Under the pieces are notes generated by a model. The model was not told the DNA's origin. It made no database searches and saw nothing but the letters and a program-made list of their open reading frames with translations. A program made the translations under genes and the position numbers. This document shows, piece after piece, positions 59,761 through 64,000 of a stretch of DNA of 64,000 nucleotides. The number at the start of each line of letters is the position of its first letter. Positions within the stretch are counted from its first letter, which is position 1. Origin of the DNA: Takakia lepidozioides (taxonomy: Eukaryota > Streptophyta > Takakiopsida > Takakiales > Takakiaceae); contig CM060734.1 of the NCBI GenBank assembly GCA_030704615.1, positions 40,502,042 to 40,566,041 of the forward strand. The letters are read 5' to 3'.

Positions 59761-61563
59761 TTTTGGCCTCCACCTCATTTTGGTGGGCTTTGCAACCCCT
59801 TTAAAAATGTAAATTTGGAACCTGAACCATCTTCAAATGAATAGAAATGTCAATAAGGGGTATAATCACCGCAACCACATTAATGCCCCCCGGTTGCGGG
59901 GCTCCACATAGTGAATGCCTCTGCCCAGACGTCGTTCAGCCCCCACTTCCAATATAAACGAATTTATTTTAACTATTAATAATGAAATAAATATATAATA
60001 ACATGTTATATAAGTTTATTATTTTAAAATATAAAATATATATATATAACGTTTTCAACCTCAGATTTCATATTCCAATAAGTTTAAAATCCATTCAGTC
60101 AAGTTATTTATCAGATTACATTTAAAAACTCAATTTTGGGCCATAATTTTGTATGCTATAATGGATAGCTACAAGGGTTCGAATCCCCATAATTGCAGCC
60201 CAACGCTCTGAATCTTTTGTGACATGGCAAATTTGGGCAAATCAGTGGGAGTTCTCATTCAATAGATGGATTCCAAAAGTCTTGTCACTCCCTCAATTTT
60301 GCTCCTTCCCAAAATTCTTGGATAGTTCTGGTTGCTCCTCTGTTGTAATTCCCAACCATTTGTCCCTGTTCCTCCACATCGTAAGATATTCATGTCAATG
60401 AGTTCTACTTCGACACAATGCTGCAATTTGGGCAGTGAAAGAAGTGATCGAAAAATAATGCATATTGTCTCCCCCTTCCACAGATCACACATTTTTCACA
60501 GAAATTTTCACAATTATTTTTAGAGATGTTTTACCCATCGTTCCATTGGGAAAACACCCACACTTAAGGATATTCGAACCTTCATTAATATCTTATACAT
60601 ATTTCTTTGTCCTGATTGTTCAACATTGCTGGAAGGGGCCTAGAGAAAACTCGTTTAGGGTGATCTAAGAAATATTGCACTGATGGCTCACTAGGATGGA
60701 TTCCAAGCTGCAAAAACAATTGTGAATGATAGTTGTACAGTTGAAGTTGTGGTTGTAAATGTTTAAAACTATCCTCTTTGGGACCTATCCCCTGTCTTGT
60801 ATTTATTCTCTACAGTGCTAGAAACTTGGTGAAACAGAAAAAAATAAAATAAAAATATATACTAAGTCACTTTTTGGAGCCATTCATTAGGGAACTTCAA
60901 ACAGCTTTTGTGAATGGATTTGAAGTTGAGTAGGGATACCCATCGAAGTTAATTTCTTGACACCTTCCACAGTGTGAAGCAGAAGCTACAATTCGGTACT
61001 ACTCTTCCTATACACTATTCATTTTTTGAAGTTGAAGTAATTAAGTTTAACAGTTGAATAGTTAAACATTTCATTATAATATTGAGATGTTTCACTTAAA
61101 CTATTGAAATGGTCATTCCAATGGCCCATTTGAATTATTGAAATGACCATGAAAAATGGTCAATTTGAACTATTGAAATGACCTTGCAAAAATTTCAGTT
61201 TTACATGTATTTCCTTGTCCAGCAAACAATATACATGTATTACAGATGTTTCAAATCAAGGTTATTCCCACAATAGTTCAGAAACAGTGTTGGAGAAAAC
61301 AGTGTCATAAATTATGTACTGCATGTATTTTTACGTTAGGGTTAGAAAAATATCCCAAATGCATTCCTAAATGAATATTAGGTCTAGCAAATTATTGCAA
61401 GTTTTTACTTGACATTTTATTGGTGGAAAATTATAGAGTTACATGTGCCGAAGAGTATAGAGATGTCATTTCAAGATATCGAACGCTGCTACAAAGTTAC
61501 AACAATGCGCACTCCTTAGTGGTATAGTGTTTAATTCCAAACACATCTTCTACATCCAGTACC
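59761..61563. other. AT-rich region without recognised genes
   Basis: The sequence is AT-rich (strongly at 59950-60060). A tRNA B-box-like GGGTTCGAATCCCC lies at about 60173-60187 but no A box or cloverleaf fits. Near 61090-61190 the motif TATTGAAATGACC recurs about three times at roughly 40-bp spacing. No gene is supported. Confidence 0.4.
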
Positions 61564-61651
61564 ATGTTGAAGAAACTTGGGCTATCTTTGGAAATGGAAG
61601 TACATACATGTTGAAGAAACTTGGGCTATCTTTGGAAATGGAAGTACATAT
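61564..61651. repeat. Exact 44-bp tandem duplication
   Basis: ATGTTGAAGAAACTTGGGCT and the following 24 bases are repeated once directly (61564-61607 and 61608-61651). The unit is not a multiple of three. Confidence 0.95.
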
Positions 61652-62119
61652 CGTTTACATCGAAGTTGTTGACAATCGAAGTAGAAAAGAACAAACCAAT
61701 ATACCATAAATTGATTACCCAACTCAAAGACAAAATGAAGTTGGGAGTCAATTATACGAAGTTGGGAGATTCCAACAGTTGATAAACCAATTATGGTTCT
61801 AAAGAGGAATAACTTGTTATATGATGGCGAACTACAACTACTGGATTTGATATAATGATGTTCAACTTATTTATATCCCACACACTTTGGACCAATTTGA
61901 AGGGGACAGTCTTCGTAACATGATGAATTAATATTCTAAGATGGCGCCTTATCTAGGCGTCGATCAATTTTTTGGATCATAATTTAAAACAACGTATTTT
62001 CTGTACATTAGTATATATTTTACTGGGTTCAATACAAAATCATAGTAAAAAAATCATAAAGAAAATAGAATCCTAGCAATAGCGGAGAGTAGCTATCGAG
62101 CAAACAAGAATGGATGACA

Positions 62120-62470
62120 ACTTCTTCTTCAACAAGCCGTTGGGGAGTCGCTACAACGATATGTTCCAAGAGTTACAGGAACACAACTTTTGGTTTGTGG
62201 ACAGTGCTCTAGAGGCTACATGGTATGGAGGTATGATCTAGAAACCAACGATTTGCCTTCAGGGTTAAGAATGATTCAGGATCGATCTCTTTTTGGATCA
62301 ACAAATGTAGGCAAATATGCCTATATTACTGGAGGATCTTACCAGCAGACGACTCTCAAGACAACACAACAACTCGCTGTTTCAAGCATGGTGGCCTCTC
62401 CTGGACATCAATATAGCACGGAAGATTCAATTGGAGCACAAGGGTTAATATGGACCGTTGGATGCTAATC
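62120..62470 (+). pseudogene. F-box/kelch-repeat protein fragment
   Basis: In one frame the sequence reads YVPRVTGTQLLVCGQ, YMVWRYDLETNDLPSGLRM and SLFGSTNVGKYAYITGG. This is the pattern of one and a half kelch blades in plant F-box/kelch proteins of the SKIP11 type (VWRYDL..N.W..G.RM...RCLFGSA..G..A...GG). The similarity fades before the stop at 62468, and no F-box precedes it. Because such genes usually lack introns, this is most simply a truncated, decaying copy. Confidence 0.5.
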
Positions 62471-62559
62471 AATCGAGGGTGGCAATCCCACCAGATGATA
62501 TCCATGGATGGAATATCATCCATTTGAATTTCAAGTGAATCATGTACCAAACTTAAGTT

Positions 62560-62715
62560 GGTCATCTATTCCTTGGATGAAATCAGCGGAAGGATGCAAA
62601 ATCAATGGCTGGATGAAATCTAGGGATAGAACTACGGATGGATGAAATTACAATATGGATGACCAGGTCAATGGATGGATGAAAACAAGTGGCTCAATGT
62701 GGTCCGTTCAGATGG
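62560..62715. repeat. Degenerate GGATGAAAT short tandem repeats
   Basis: The motif TGGATGAAAT or TGGATGGATGAAA recurs about six times with irregular spacing between 62569 and 62690. Confidence 0.6.
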
Positions 62716-63049
62716 AGTGCGCAGATTTGAAGGATTAAAATAATATATCTTTTATATTATAATAATAGGTATTTTAGAACAATGGATTAAATATTCTCCT
62801 GGGTATGGGAGAATACATGCACCTTAACAAAGTCATTGGTGTGTTACTATTTTTGAAAAGATATTAGTTTAGACTAGATCTCATCCGTCCGTCGAATCGA
62901 CAGTGAGGAATGTCAGAAGGACGAAGGAGGAAGCCGCAGATGCTGCTATAAAGCAACCCCGTTCTAGACCAAAGAGTCATAAATCTAGTTCTCTTCTTCA
63001 CGCTCTCTTCTTCTTCTTCTCTCTCTCTCGCTTTCTCTCTCTCTTGCTC

Positions 63050-63125
63050 TTTCTCAAATTGGGCGCGGGGTCAATGGCCACAAGACTATGGCAAACAACG
63101 TCTTATGAGTACAATCTCTCTTGCT
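63050..63125 (+). mobile_element. LINE 3' end only (extremely 5'-truncated copy)
   Basis: About 70 bases match the 3' end of the intron LINE copies: GGGCGCGGGGTCAATGGCCA, then GGCAAACAACGTCTTATGAG and TACAATCTCTC. No coding part is present. It follows a CT-rich tract (62995-63050). Confidence 0.8.
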
Positions 63126-64000
63126 CTCTGGCTCATACTAGGTAGTTTAGTAGAGGTAGTTCAGTGTCTCTCACCTGGAGGTACACCAAGTTGTAATGGG
63201 TGTGATGCTTAAATGTTTATTTAATTGATATTTTGCAGCAGTACTGCAGCCTATCGTCGTTCGTCTCTCACGTCTCAGATCATTGGTATGTGCTGGTGCC
63301 GAGTGGAAGTAATTTGAGATATTGACCAGTATTTTTCAAGAGGTGTTGAACTCTAGCTCCTGAAATTTCCTTTGATAAATTCAGATTAATTTATGTGATT
63401 TCCAGGACAGAGTGGGACAGTTAGAATGTGATCGTATTAGCGGCAGGAGGCGGGAGTACATCCTCTCCCCTATTTTTGGTGGTCCTGTTGGCTCTTAGTT
63501 ATCAGGTCTCAACAATAAACTTTGCTGCCCTAGCCGTGTGGCCGTGGACGCCCCCTGACACCCCTTCACAACCCCCCCTCCATAGAAATGACATTACTTC
63601 CTCAATGAAGTGCTCTGAATTACCATCATGAGGATCGAGGTAGTAAGATCACTGTCATCAAAGTAAGTTATGAGGCAGTCATGGACTTTGAATAAAGCTT
63701 GGTGGAACTAATTGTGCTTCATGATTTCAGAAGGATAAACGGTGGTCATGTGAGGCAGGCTGTAAGGGTGATGAAGTGCAAGTATGGATGGTGTGTGAAT
63801 AATGGAAATATGAATGTGTGGATTTTCTTTTTAAAATAAAAAGTGAAGCGTGAGATCTCTTCGGTTGTAAGTTTTGATGTATTTTGAACGTTCTAATAGT
63901 GTTTATTGGGATAAGATAATGGGTGTTAGTAGAGACGTGTATCTGATGTACTATAAACCATCCTAAGGCCAACGTCCCGTTGGCTACTCTTTATCCCTGT
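63126..64000. other. Right end of window without recognised genes
   Basis: No conserved coding sequence or known repeat is seen. Confidence 0.4.

Noticed and set aside
60150-60195. Possible tRNA gene at GGGTTCGAATCCCC
   Set aside because: Only a T-arm-like segment is present; no acceptor, D or anticodon stems can be formed upstream.

Overview
This is plant nuclear DNA: genes split by many GT-AG introns, plant-type protein families, and a large share of retrotransposon sequence. I cannot name the species from the sequence. The relaxed intron structure and the retroelement families look compatible with a non-seed land plant (lycophyte, fern or bryophyte) or another streptophyte, but this is inference.

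Host genes. (1) 346-4140 (+): the 3' nine exons of mevalonate diphosphate decarboxylase (isoprenoid synthesis); the first exons lie left of the window. (2) 5519-8089 (+): a complete four-exon nuclear gene for an organellar ribosomal protein L24. (3) About 9902-17145 (-): a many-exon gene resembling plant TAF1C, a subunit of the RNA polymerase I promoter-selectivity factor; it is convergent with L24. (4) 49676-55323 (-): a ten-exon subtilisin-like protease of the plant SBT2 type with signal peptide, I9 propeptide, D/H/N/S catalytic residues, PA insert and C-terminal Fn3-like domain. (5) About 62120-62470 (+): a fragment of an F-box/kelch-type protein.

Mobile DNA. Between about 21.6 and 46.5 kb there is a nest of at least three layers. 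A LINE ORF2 on the minus strand is split in its reverse transcriptase: the upstream half is at 46.3-46.5 kb and the downstream half at 21.6-22.94 kb. The splitter is a minus-strand Ty3-type LTR element (A) with about 310-bp direct repeats near each end, gag at 42.6-43.6 kb and pol at 24.2-29.15 kb. Its gag and pol are themselves separated by about 13.4 kb of plus-strand material. That material holds a second Ty3-type element (B, 30.06-35.9 kb), an extra 573-aa ORF headed by a zinc knuckle, a palindrome-bearing 115-bp tandem array, a charged antisense ORF, and a 2.4-kb transposase-like ORF broken by a single in-frame TGA. Copies of another LINE family sit in introns of the L24 and TAF1C-like genes, both antisense to the host gene, and a third 3' end lies at 63.06 kb. 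Two tRNA-derived SINE-like sequences, a CACAGCCC-type minisatellite present at three places, a dyad-symmetric (CTCTAAG) satellite at 46.95-47.64 kb and a long (TA)n tract complete the repeat content.

The host genes do not form a pathway; they are ordinary neighbours. The most unusual content is the nested transposon complex and its unexplained ORFs. Exon ends were read by eye from splice signals and homology to remembered family motifs, so they may be off by a few bases.
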